A stretch of DNA of 56,575 nt. Origin: Candidatus Solibacter sp. (GTDB lineage: Bacteria; Acidobacteriota; Terriglobia; Bryobacterales; Bryobacteraceae). The notes under the pieces were generated by a model that searched no databases, had not been told where the DNA came from, and worked only from the letters and a program-made list of their open reading frames with translations. Made by a program: the position numbers and the translations under genes. How positions within the stretch are numbered: the first letter of the stretch is position 1; every line of letters begins with the position of its first letter. The stretch covers positions 1 through 56,575 of the forward strand of contig PNKE01000053.1 of assembly GCA_013822245.1 (NCBI GenBank), written 5' to 3'. Shown here one piece after another: positions 7,931-15,917 of this stretch.

Positions 7931-10470
7931 AACAACTCCTGTTTATTCTGGCCGCCGCGTCGTTGCTGGCGCAGCAACCCGTTCGCCGTGTTCTCGACCC
8001 AGGCGTCGTCACCACTCGCCAGGAGATCACTCCCGCGGGCGTGCCGGCCGTATTTGAGGGGCGCGTTTTCGGCGTCGCCTTTGGCCGCGACTCGAACGAA
8101 CTCTATGTGCTCGCCGCCAGCGGACTCTACCGTTACGACTGGGCGAAGAACAAAGTCCTGCAACGTCTCGACGCCGGACGGCGGCCTGCGTTGCAGGGCG
8201 TGGCGTTTGACCCCGTCGCCGGTCAGGCGCTGTTTGCCGGAGTGGACCGCGCGCCCGGAGTCTGGCTGGCGCGGGTGGCGGCGTCGAAGTCGATCGTCGC
8301 CGAGAAGCTGGGTGCAAGCCATGCCGGCGCGCCGGTGGTGGCGCAGCGCGGCTGTAACGGCGGAGCCAGACTGGCCGCGCTGCCGCTGATCTTCAACAAC
8401 CAGGTCGCGCTCGTCGATCTGGACGGGTCCAAGCCGCCAGTGCATGTCGCCGTTTCCACCGCGCCCGCGTCGGTTGCCATCTCCGAAGACGGATGCACGG
8501 CATGGGTTTCTCACTGGGGAGGGCGCAAACCGAGGCCGGGCGAAAAGACCGCCCCCACGGGACTTTCGAAGACCGCCGACCAGGTGCCGATCGATGCCCG
8601 CGGCGTGGCCGCTTCAGGAACCGTTTCCCGCATCGACACACAGACGGGCAAGGTCACCCACGAGATCGAAACCGGCCTCGCGCCGACGTCACTGGCCTGG
8701 GATCAGCAGCGCAACCGGCTCTATGTCGCCAACAGCAACGCCGATTCCGTATCCGTGGTCGATACGTCAACCAACAAACTCGCCGGGACCTGGGCCATCG
8801 ACCCCTTCGACGAACGTGCCCCAGGCGTCGCCCCAACCGCGCTCGCCTTGGACGCCAAGTCGCAGCGCCTCTATGTCGCCCTGGGCGGCATCAACGCCGT
8901 CGCAGTTTTTGAAACCGTCACGGGAAGGCTGGCCGGCATGATCCCGACCGCCTGGTACCCGTCGTCGCTCTCGCTCAGCAGCGACGGCAAGCGCCTGGCC
9001 GTGGGCGCTCTGCTTGGCGCGGGGTCGGGATGGCGCGATACGCCGAATCAACGTTTCGTCCACAGCTACCGCGGCGCGGCGTCGGTCATCGATATCCCCG
9101 ATGCCGCTCAACTGGCCAACTTCAGTACAGCAGTCGCTGAGAACACGCATCTCACGCTGAAAGGCCGCTCCGCCCGGCAGCCCGTTGCCCGTGGCCCCAA
9201 ACCCGCTCCCAAGGCCATTCCGGCCCGCTCCGGCGATCCTTCTCTGATCGCCCACGTCGTCTACATCGTCAAGGAAAACCGCACCTACGACCAGCTCTTC
9301 GGCGACCTCGCGGAAGGCGACGGCGAGCCGTCGCTGGTGATGTTCGGCGAAGACGTTACGCCGAATCAGCGCGCCCTCGTCCGCCGCTACGTATTGATGG
9401 ATCGCTTCTTCGCCACCGGCGGCAACAGCGCCAACGGCCATCAATGGGCGACCCAGGGCAATGAGGTCCCCTACACGCTTTGGCCCGGCTATGAGGGCCG
9501 CAGCTATCCTTACGACGGCACCGATCCCATCGCTTACTCCCGCAACGGCTTCCTTTGGGACGCCGCGTTGAAGGCAGGCAAGACTGTCCGCGTCTATGGC
9601 GAGTACGCGCCCAGGCTCAGCGAGGCCAAGCCGCCTCAACGCGCCGGCTACCTGGCCCGCTGGCGCAAGGGCGATGATTTCTCGAAGGACTTCAACGTCT
9701 CATCGCCGATCCCGCCCCTCGACGCCCTGCTCGCACGCCACTACCCGACTTACACCAACGCCGTACCCGACGTCGTCCGGGCCTCCATCTTTCTGAAGGA
9801 CCTGGCCGCCTGGACCAAAGACGGCAGGATGCCCAACCTCGTCATCCTGCAACTGCCCAGCGACCATACCTTCGGGGCCACGCCCAATGCGTCCTCGCCC
9901 AAGGCGATGGTGGCCGACAACGACCTGGCGCTCGGCCAGATCGTCGAGGGCCTTTCGAACTCGCCCTTCTGGGCGAAGATGGCGATCTTCGTCGTCGAGG
10001 ACGACGCGCAGAACGGCGTCGATCATGTCGACGGCCACCGCACAGTGGCCACCGTCGCCAGCCCTTACGCTCGCCGCGGCGCTATCGATTCCACCTTTTA
10101 TTCCAACCAGAGCATCCTCAAGACGATCGAACTGATTCTCGGCCTGCCGGCGCTGTCGCTATTCGACCTCATCGCCAACGACATGCGCGCCTGCTTCCAG
10201 GACACGCCTGACCTGGAACCGTTCAAGGCCATCACGCCGCGCCAATCGCTCGACGACGTGAACCCGCCCGTCCAGGCCCTGCGCGGCAAAGCCCGCCAGG
10301 CGGCCATCGATTCGGCGAAGATGCGCTGGGATGTGCCCGACGCGGCACCCACTGAGCGGCTGAACCGTATTGTCTGGGGCATGATCCGCGGCTGGGACAA
10401 GCCCTACCCGCAGCCGCCGCGGAACGTCTTCGCCCCGCTTTCGCTCGACATTGACGACGACGACAGGTGA
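7927..10470 (+). CDS. secreted YncE-type beta-propeller/phosphoesterase fusion protein
   Basis: 847 residues with an N-terminal signal peptide (1-16, LLFILAAASLLAQQ). Residues about 25-400 are propeller repeats of YVTN type (for example RLYVANSNADSVSVVDTST, then LYVALGGINAVAVFE). Residues about 430-847 carry the phosphoesterase (PF04185-like, alkaline-phosphatase superfamily) motifs KENRTYDQLFGD, FFATGGNSANGHQW and VEDDAQNGVDHVDGHR. This two-domain architecture is frequent in acidobacteria and planctomycetes. It would hydrolyse phosphate or phosphodiester substrates outside the cytoplasm, with the propeller serving as a binding platform. Coupled to the ALDH gene by a 4-bp overlap. Confidence 0.85.
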   Translation: MKQLLFILAAASLLAQQPVRRVLDPGVVTTRQEITPAGVPAVFEGRVFGVAFGRDSNELYVLAASGLYRYDWAKNKVLQRLDAGRRPALQGVAFDPVAGQALFAGVDRAPGVWLARVAASKSIVAEKLGASHAGAPVVAQRGCNGGARLAALPLIFNNQVALVDLDGSKPPVHVAVSTAPASVAISEDGCTAWVSHWGGRKPRPGEKTAPTGLSKTADQVPIDARGVAASGTVSRIDTQTGKVTHEIETGLAPTSLAWDQQRNRLYVANSNADSVSVVDTSTNKLAGTWAIDPFDERAPGVAPTALALDAKSQRLYVALGGINAVAVFETVTGRLAGMIPTAWYPSSLSLSSDGKRLAVGALLGAGSGWRDTPNQRFVHSYRGAASVIDIPDAAQLANFSTAVAENTHLTLKGRSARQPVARGPKPAPKAIPARSGDPSLIAHVVYIVKENRTYDQLFGDLAEGDGEPSLVMFGEDVTPNQRALVRRYVLMDRFFATGGNSANGHQWATQGNEVPYTLWPGYEGRSYPYDGTDPIAYSRNGFLWDAALKAGKTVRVYGEYAPRLSEAKPPQRAGYLARWRKGDDFSKDFNVSSPIPPLDALLARHYPTYTNAVPDVVRASIFLKDLAAWTKDGRMPNLVILQLPSDHTFGATPNASSPKAMVADNDLALGQIVEGLSNSPFWAKMAIFVVEDDAQNGVDHVDGHRTVATVASPYARRGAIDSTFYSNQSILKTIELILGLPALSLFDLIANDMRACFQDTPDLEPFKAITPRQSLDDVNPPVQALRGKARQAAIDSAKMRWDVPDAAPTERLNRIVWGMIRGWDKPYPQPPRNVFAPLSLDIDDDDR

Positions 10471-10505
10471 GATTTTTCGCTCGCGGCGGGCACTAACGAG
10501 TTGTC

Positions 10506-10895
10506 ATGCGGAAACGTGCCTGCCTCGCCGCCCTTTGTCTGCTCGTCTTGCTGCCCGTCCAGGGGGATCCCCCGGCGGCGGTGAGCGAGGAACTGCAAGT
10601 GACCGAACGCTCGCTGACGGAGCTTCAATCGATGAAGTCGGAGTTGCAGGCGATTGAAACGCGGTTGGACGCGCTGATCGCCGCGCTGAGCGAGCGTCGA
10701 GGACAGTTGCAGAACGCGAAGCCGGCTCCGTTTGGCGGCATCGTCTCACCTGTCTCCTCCGCTCCGGACCGTCCGGATGCCAAACCGGCCACGGTGCGCT
10801 GCGCGGCGCTGACCAAAGAGGGGCTACGCTGCACGCGCGCGGCCCTGCCGGGACAGCGCTACTGCCGCCAGCACGCTCTGGCCAAGCAGAAGTAA
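10506..10895 (+). CDS. small secreted coiled-coil protein with C-terminal Cys/His motif (DUF5763-like)
   Basis: 129 residues: a signal peptide (about 1-20, ACLAALCLLVLLPVQG), a Glu/Leu-rich coiled coil (about 27-70) and a C-terminal motif CAALTKEGLRCTRAALPG followed by YCRQH. The Cys-x-Ala-x-Thr-x-x-Gly-x-x-Cys-x-Arg plus Cys-x-x-His arrangement matches the DUF5763 style of probable metal-binding or phage/secreted-associated tail. It follows the phosphoesterase by 35 bp and ends 2 bp from the convergent oxidoreductase gene. Function unknown. Confidence 0.7.
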   Translation: MRKRACLAALCLLVLLPVQGDPPAAVSEELQVTERSLTELQSMKSELQAIETRLDALIAALSERRGQLQNAKPAPFGGIVSPVSSAPDRPDAKPATVRCAALTKEGLRCTRAALPGQRYCRQHALAKQK

Positions 10896-10897
10896 CC

Positions 10898-12121
10898 CTA
10901 TGCCGGCAGTTCGAAGCCCTTGCGGCGGGGCCGCGTGAGCAGCGCGTTCGCTTGAGCGTCGCCCTCAAACCGCTCTTCTCGCGGATTCCATCTCAGTTTG
11001 CGGTTCAACTCGCGCGTGATGTTGGCCAGATGCGAGACGGTGACGGAGCGGTGGCCGATCTCCGGGCCGGCGAGCGGAGTGCCGCGTGTGCGGATGGCGT
11101 CGAGCCAGTTCTGCATGTGGTAGCGGGCCTGCCACAGCGCCCTGTCCCACTTGGCCACCTCTTCCTTTGGCGGCAACTCGACCTCCTTCATCAGTGCCGG
11201 CGGATCCAGCCGGAAGCCGTTGCGGACGATCTCCATGCGGCCGCGCTTGCCGGCGAAAACCGCGCCGCCGTTCAGGTCGCCCATCGGCAGTTCCAACCGG
11301 ACCGGGACGCCGTTCGCATAGCGGAACGCCACCGCGCCGGGCGCTGAATCGGCCAGCGGCCACAGTTCGACCGGACCCGTCCCGTCCATGCCCAGCGCCG
11401 ATTGGATCTGGTCCAGCCCGTGCGCGCCCCAGTTGGTCATCTCGCCGCCTGAGTAATCGCGCCAGCCCACCCAGCCGCGGTACAGTTGCTCGTGATACGG
11501 CCGTTCGGCCGCCTGGCCTTGCCACTGATTCCAGTCCATGCCATCGGGCACAGGCTGCCCCGGTTGGGCGTTCCAGATCTTCGCCGACGGGTAGTTGCAG
11601 CCCTGGACGAAATGGATGGCCCCGAGCCCGCCGTCGCGGATGAACTTGCAGCCGATCTGGTTCATCGCCATCGAACGCTGCTGGCTGCCCACCTGGAAAA
11701 CGCGCTTGTATCGCTCCGCTGCCTTCACGATCGCCCGGCCCTCGGCGACATAGAGCGTGAGAGGTTTCTCGGCATAAACGTCTTTTCCTGCCTGGCAACT
11801 GTGTATGCAGAGCAGCGCGCGGGCGTGGTCGGTGGCGCCGATGATGACGGCGTCCAGATCCTTACGGTCGAGAAGCCGCCGGTAATCCTGGAAGATGAGC
11901 CAACTCGCCTTGCGCTTGGACGCCAGCTCTTCAGCCTTTTTCACATAACAGTCGGCGATGGCGGCAACCTCGGCGTCCTCGGGCAACTGGTCGATCAACA
12001 GCCCGCTGCGGTTGCCGGCGCCGATGACGCCAACCCGGATCCGGTCATTCGCACCCCTAGCGCGGGCCGGCAGGATCATCGGCGCCACGGCCAGCAATGT
12101 CCGCCGGGTGATTGGCTTCAT
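10898..12121 (-). CDS. Gfo/Idh/MocA family oxidoreductase, Tat-exported
   Basis: 407 residues. The N-terminus MKPITRRTLLAVAPMILPA is a twin-arginine leader. It is followed by a Rossmann site VGVIGAGNRSG and the EKP motif (DVYAEKPL) that holds the catalytic lysine of the family. The C-terminal half contains YSGGEMTNWGAHGLDQI, typical of acidobacterial and planctomycete Gfo/Idh proteins. Members oxidise or epimerise sugars and sugar acids with a tightly bound NAD(P). The ATG overlaps the stop of the upstream GH4 gene by 4 bp, so the two are one transcript and probably act on the same sugar. Substrate unknown. Confidence 0.85.
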   Translation of the reverse strand: MKPITRRTLLAVAPMILPARARGANDRIRVGVIGAGNRSGLLIDQLPEDAEVAAIADCYVKKAEELASKRKASWLIFQDYRRLLDRKDLDAVIIGATDHARALLCIHSCQAGKDVYAEKPLTLYVAEGRAIVKAAERYKRVFQVGSQQRSMAMNQIGCKFIRDGGLGAIHFVQGCNYPSAKIWNAQPGQPVPDGMDWNQWQGQAAERPYHEQLYRGWVGWRDYSGGEMTNWGAHGLDQIQSALGMDGTGPVELWPLADSAPGAVAFRYANGVPVRLELPMGDLNGGAVFAGKRGRMEIVRNGFRLDPPALMKEVELPPKEEVAKWDRALWQARYHMQNWLDAIRTRGTPLAGPEIGHRSVTVSHLANITRELNRKLRWNPREERFEGDAQANALLTRPRRKGFELPA

Positions 12122-13554
12122 CTTTCCTCCGTCTGGTTGATCAGCGTGCCGAATCGCTTGCCGATGGCCAGAGCCGGGTCGAGCGGGACTTCGACTGCCT
12201 GGCAGTCCTTCGGGATCGAGATGGCGGGCCTGGCGGCGACTCGTTTGCCCGCGAATCCGGGAAGCCATTCGCGCTGCGACTCCAGCATCTCGGAACACAT
12301 GCGCCGGATCTCGTCGAGCGTGCAGACGGCCGACGACAGCGGATCCAGCGCCGCGGCCTGCACGGCCAGTTCGGCATCGCCCTGGAGCGCCGCCTCGGCG
12401 GCCAGGATCTGCACGTTGACGTTGGTCATGCACAGCGCGGCGCACTGCGGCGGCAACGCTCCGATGACTGTCGGGTGCAGGCCCGTGTCGTCGGCGAATG
12501 TCGGAACTTCCACGCAGCAGCCCCGCGGAAGGTTGGTAATGTAACCGTCGTTGCGGACGTTGCCCATGAAGCGGAAGGGCCGCCCGGTGGCAACGGCCTC
12601 CATGATCCAGGAGCAGTATTCGACACTGCGCGTTTCCAGGCGCGTCGACTCAAACTGAAGCGGGTCGTGCTTCGCGTAGAAGCCGGCGACGGTCTGGCAC
12701 CAGGAGTAGTAGGCGCCTGTTTCGCCGCCGAATCCCGGCTCGTCGCAGTAGGCGTCCAGCGCGGCGCGCGTCTTACGGAACCACGGGACGTATTCGCTCA
12801 GGTGGCCTGTGGATTCGGTCATGAAGTAGCCGAAGTGGCGGAAGACCTCGCCGCGGACCTTCTCGTTCTTATAGAACTCCGGCCGCTCGAAGACCTCGCG
12901 CAGTTGGGGATAAAGGTCGCGGCCCTTGTGTTCCAACCGCAGGAACCAGTCCATGTGGTTGATACCGCCGCAGCTGTAAGTGATCTCGTCCTTGGCAACG
13001 CCGCAGTAGCGTGAGATGAGATCGAGCGTGGTCTGGACACCGTGGCACAGCCCGGCAAAGGGAACCGGCGACGCCTTGCCCAGCGCCAGGCAGTTGGCCG
13101 CCATCGGGTTGGCGTATTGCAGCATGATTGCGCCGGGCTTGGCCACCTCCTCCATGTCGCGCGCGATGTCGATAAGCAGAGGGATCGATCTCAGTGCCCG
13201 GAAGATGCCGCCGGGGCCGAGCGTGTCGGCGATGCACTGGTCAATGCCATATTTAAGCGGGATCTTGTAGTCGGTTTCGAACGCCTCGACACCGCCTACC
13301 TGCACCATGACGACGACGAAATCGGCGTCCCGGATCGCCTCGCGCCTGTCGAGCGTGGCCCAGACCTTGGCGGGCAGTCCGTTGTCGCTCACCATGCGGC
13401 GGGCGAAGTCCTCCATCGAGCGCAGTTTCGGCTCGGTGCGCGACATCAGCGCGATCTCGGAATCGGCAAGCGCCGGGGTGGATAGGACGTCGTTCAGCAG
13501 CGTGCGGCAGAAAACGATGCTGCCCGCACCGATCATCGCGATCTTCTTGGCCAC
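12118..13554 (-). CDS. glycoside hydrolase family 4 (alpha-galactosidase/uronidase-like)
   Basis: 478 residues, starting at GTG 13554 with a perfect AGGAGG 6 nt upstream. NAD-binding MIGAGSIVF (7-15), the family NPM segment (149-151), the metal-binding Cys170-His171-Gly172-Val173, and GGINHMDW with His200 are all present. GH4 enzymes use NAD+ and Mn2+ in an oxidation-elimination-reduction cycle. The CHG form of the Cys-His motif is reported for uronic-acid-acting members (alpha-glucuronidase/galacturonidase type), whereas alpha-glucosidases and melibiases mostly have CHS. A uronidase role is therefore plausible but not proven. Cytosolic; translationally coupled to the Gfo/Idh gene downstream. 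Confidence 0.85.
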   Translation of the reverse strand: MAKKIAMIGAGSIVFCRTLLNDVLSTPALADSEIALMSRTEPKLRSMEDFARRMVSDNGLPAKVWATLDRREAIRDADFVVVMVQVGGVEAFETDYKIPLKYGIDQCIADTLGPGGIFRALRSIPLLIDIARDMEEVAKPGAIMLQYANPMAANCLALGKASPVPFAGLCHGVQTTLDLISRYCGVAKDEITYSCGGINHMDWFLRLEHKGRDLYPQLREVFERPEFYKNEKVRGEVFRHFGYFMTESTGHLSEYVPWFRKTRAALDAYCDEPGFGGETGAYYSWCQTVAGFYAKHDPLQFESTRLETRSVEYCSWIMEAVATGRPFRFMGNVRNDGYITNLPRGCCVEVPTFADDTGLHPTVIGALPPQCAALCMTNVNVQILAAEAALQGDAELAVQAAALDPLSSAVCTLDEIRRMCSEMLESQREWLPGFAGKRVAARPAISIPKDCQAVEVPLDPALAIGKRFGTLINQTEER

Positions 13555-13627
13555 GGTAAACCTCCTGCGGTGATGACGTAAGCATCATAATCCCGCGGGA
13601 GGCCTCGTTGGGCGGCGGCCCGGAATC

Positions 13628-14185
13628 TCAGAACGTGAAACCGATCAGGAACTCGGCCTGGTTCTTGACCGTCCTGAGCGTGATGGGCGCGGCGCCTTCA
13701 AAGACGTCGTTGTTCCAGCGCGTGTAACGGACCTCCGGCGACAGCTTGACGAGCTTGAAGTCGAACATGAGGCCCGCGCCGACGGCAAGGCCCTTGGAAC
13801 TGCCGCGATCCAGGCGGGCCATGTCGCCGATGCTGCGGAAGACATAGCCGCCGGCGACATACGGGCGCAAAACTTCCCCAGGAAACCGGTACTTGAGCAG
13901 CAGGGGGAACTCCCACGACGGCGCGTCATGGCTCTCCGCCGGGGTTGTCCCCGTGGCATTCAGTGTATAGCCGGTCTTCTTATAAAGTGCGTTGACCTCC
14001 ACGCCGAGGCCCCCGGCCAGCAGGATATCGACCATCGGCCCGAAAGTGAAATGCTTGAAGTCGGACTTGAAGTCCCCGGCTGCTTCAATGGCGTCGTTGA
14101 GCGGCAGTCCGCCCTTGACGCCGAAATGCACCGATTGAGCCTGGAGCCCAAGCGCGAAGACCGCCAGCAGGATCAGTGTTCTCAT
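13628..14185 (-). CDS. outer-membrane beta-barrel protein (OmpA/opacity-like fold)
   Basis: 185 residues with a signal peptide (1-16, ending QAQ). Alternating hydrophobic strands follow (FGVKGGLPLND, FGPMVDILLAGGLGVEVNALY, YRFPGEVLRPYVAGGYVFR), and the last residue is an aromatic Phe (FLIGFTF), as in BAM substrates. Probably an eight-stranded barrel. It stands between the GH4 pair and another Gfo/Idh gene on the same strand, but with gaps of 39-73 bp, so co-transcription is possible only. No enzymatic motif. Confidence 0.8.
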   Translation of the reverse strand: MRTLILLAVFALGLQAQSVHFGVKGGLPLNDAIEAAGDFKSDFKHFTFGPMVDILLAGGLGVEVNALYKKTGYTLNATGTTPAESHDAPSWEFPLLLKYRFPGEVLRPYVAGGYVFRSIGDMARLDRGSSKGLAVGAGLMFDFKLVKLSPEVRYTRWNNDVFEGAAPITLRTVKNQAEFLIGFTF

Positions 14186-14224
14186 ATGTATTTAAGGACG
14201 CGCCATACGCCCGCGCGTTCCACG

Positions 14225-15385
14225 TCAGCTAATGGTCATCAGGTCCGCGGCCAGCTTCGCTTTCCGTCCCTCGAACATGGCGATATTGGCCAAATGTGGG
14301 CCGGCGACGGCGGCCTGCGCGACCTCGACAGTGCAATTGGGTTGTTTGCGGCTCTTGATGCAATCCAGAAAGTTCTGGATATGCGGCTCCATCGGGACGG
14401 GCGCGATCATTTCGACGATGGGCTTGCGGTTCTGGTGCCATGGCTCTTTCCAGACGGTGACGCCGGCATCGTCGAGCCGCATCGTTGCTTCGTCGCCCAT
14501 CAGCAGGATCTGCCAGCCGTTTTCGTAGGCGTTGGCGTAGTCCAGCGTCCAGGTTGTCAGCATGTCGCCGTGGTCGAAGACGGCGCTGAAGACGTCGGGG
14601 TGTTCGGCGCCGGTCATCTTGGCGATGTAGCCCTGCGCCACGGCCGATTTCGGCACGCTCTTGCCGGTGAACCACAGCACGACGTCCATCAGATGGGTCC
14701 CCTGGTCGGTCATGTTGCCGCCGGCGTAATCCTTGAACACGCGCCAGGACCGCCACCGCATCGGCTCAACCGCCCGCTTCGGCGCCGAGCCGAGGAACCG
14801 GTTCCAATGAAGGTCGCCCTGGAGCGGTGAATTGTTCAGCGGCTTCGAGGTGTTCCAGTTCCACTGGGCCTTTGCCATGGTGATGCGGCCGAGCGTGCCC
14901 TTGTCGATGATCGCCTTGGCTTCATGCAAGGACGGCGCGCTCCGCCGTTGCATACCCACCTGGACCACCTTTCCGCTCGCCTTCACTGCCTTCACCACCT
15001 GCGCTCCCTCCGCCAGTGTGCGGGCCAGTGGCTTTTCCGTGTAGACGTCCTTGCCGGCCTTGATTGAGTCGAGCAGGTGGGGCATATGCCAGTGGTCGGG
15101 TCCGGCGCAAACCGTGAAGTCGATGCCGGGATGGGCCAGCAGGGCTTCGTGCTCGATGAACTTCCTGGCCCCGGGGGTGTCTTTCAGGGCCAGTTCCATG
15201 TTCGGCTCATAGGCATCGCAGACGGCGACGCACTGAGCGCCAAGTTGAGCGAAGACACGGCTGAGATACCGTCCGCGCCCGCCCGCGGCGATCAGGCCAT
15301 AGGTGAGCTTGTCGTTCGCGCTGAGCTTGCGGGCGGATGCGAGACCGGCGGCGCCGGCGAGGAACTGTCGTCGATCGGATGTCAT
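14225..15385 (-). CDS. Gfo/Idh/MocA family oxidoreductase, Tat-exported
   Basis: 386 residues. A Tat leader DRRQFLAGAAGL is followed directly by a Rossmann fold (LIAAGGRGRYL), the EKP motif DVYTEKPLAR with the catalytic Lys, and a C-terminal half with YAGGNMTDQGTHLMDVVLW. It is homologous to the oxidoreductase at 10898-12121 but not a recent duplicate. Acts on unknown sugar-type substrates in the periplasm. The upstream 83 bp separate it from the divergent tRNA-Gln gene. Confidence 0.85.
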   Translation of the reverse strand: MTSDRRQFLAGAAGLASARKLSANDKLTYGLIAAGGRGRYLSRVFAQLGAQCVAVCDAYEPNMELALKDTPGARKFIEHEALLAHPGIDFTVCAGPDHWHMPHLLDSIKAGKDVYTEKPLARTLAEGAQVVKAVKASGKVVQVGMQRRSAPSLHEAKAIIDKGTLGRITMAKAQWNWNTSKPLNNSPLQGDLHWNRFLGSAPKRAVEPMRWRSWRVFKDYAGGNMTDQGTHLMDVVLWFTGKSVPKSAVAQGYIAKMTGAEHPDVFSAVFDHGDMLTTWTLDYANAYENGWQILLMGDEATMRLDDAGVTVWKEPWHQNRKPIVEMIAPVPMEPHIQNFLDCIKSRKQPNCTVEVAQAAVAGPHLANIAMFEGRKAKLAADLMTIS

Positions 15386-15448
15386 CTGAACTGGAAACCT
15401 CCGCAGACTACTCTATCCCAAACGATGCGTTCCGGGCAGCGCGTTTGT

Positions 15449-15454
15449 TATAAT
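15449..15454 (+). promoter_or_regulatory. -10 box of the tRNA-Gln gene
   Basis: A perfect TATAAT ends 14 nt before the mature 5' end of the tRNA, giving a start roughly 8 nt upstream of it. No good -35 box is visible at 16-18 bp (TGCGTT at 15426-15431 is the nearest). Confidence 0.6.
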
Positions 15455-15468
15455 TCAATCGTCGCCAT

Positions 15469-15542
15469 TGGGAGGTCGTCTAATGGTAAGACTGCAGACT
15501 CTGGATCTGCGTATCGGGGTTCGAGTCCCTGCCTCCCAGCCA
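15469..15542 (+). tRNA. tRNA-Gln (anticodon CTG), CCA encoded
   Basis: A full cloverleaf can be drawn. The acceptor TGGGAGG pairs with CCTCCCA (15532-15538), the D arm is GTCTAATGGTAAGAC, the anticodon stem GCAGA/TCTGC encloses loop CTCTGGA with anticodon CTG, and the T arm CGGGG-TTCGAGT-CCCTG has one G-T pair. The discriminator is G and CCA is encoded (15540-15542). It reads CAG codons, consistent with the GC-rich genome. Confidence 0.95.
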
Positions 15543-15917
15543 CCCCTCCGCCAACTGGCTCCACGGGCTTCTAAGCCTATAATAGGGGGCACCCCGGTCT
15601 CCAGAACAATCTACGCGCATAAGACCTTCACCCGCATTCTGTAGTCAAGAAATCGGGCGGTAAGTCCCTGTGGGGAAACGACTCCGCGACTTGTTTACAC
15701 GAGCGGTGGGAGGCGGCCAAGAGGCGCCGGGAGTCTGTTGGGCCGGCTCCTTCGGAAGCTCTCGAAGCGCGCTAGTGTAGCGTCTCGCAATCAGCTTGCA
15801 GTAACTGATTGGCCCACAAGTAGTTGCAGCATCGGCGTTGAAACCCTTGGCTTTCAGCCTTCTCGGCACGATCTGAACCTGATACCGTCTGGCGCGCGCC
15901 CAGCCCCGATTGAATCT
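15543..15917. other. gene-free stretch downstream of tRNA-Gln
   Basis: 375 bp between the tRNA and the convergent UbiD gene. Short frames exist on both strands, but none has a recognisable protein, ribosome site or family motif. Composition is less GC-rich than the flanks and it may be decayed DNA. No repeat of the tRNA 3' end that would mark an integrated element was noticed in the window. Confidence 0.5.

Noticed and set aside
11486-12544. Plus-strand frame of 352 residues over the Gfo/Idh and GH4 genes
   Set aside because: Shadow of two well-supported minus-strand genes.
15645-15869. 74-residue minus-strand frame in the gap after tRNA-Gln
   Set aside because: Low complexity, no recognisable family or ribosome site.
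15469-15917. tRNA-Gln as attachment site of an integrated island
   Set aside because: No integrase gene and no repeat of the tRNA 3' end in the window.
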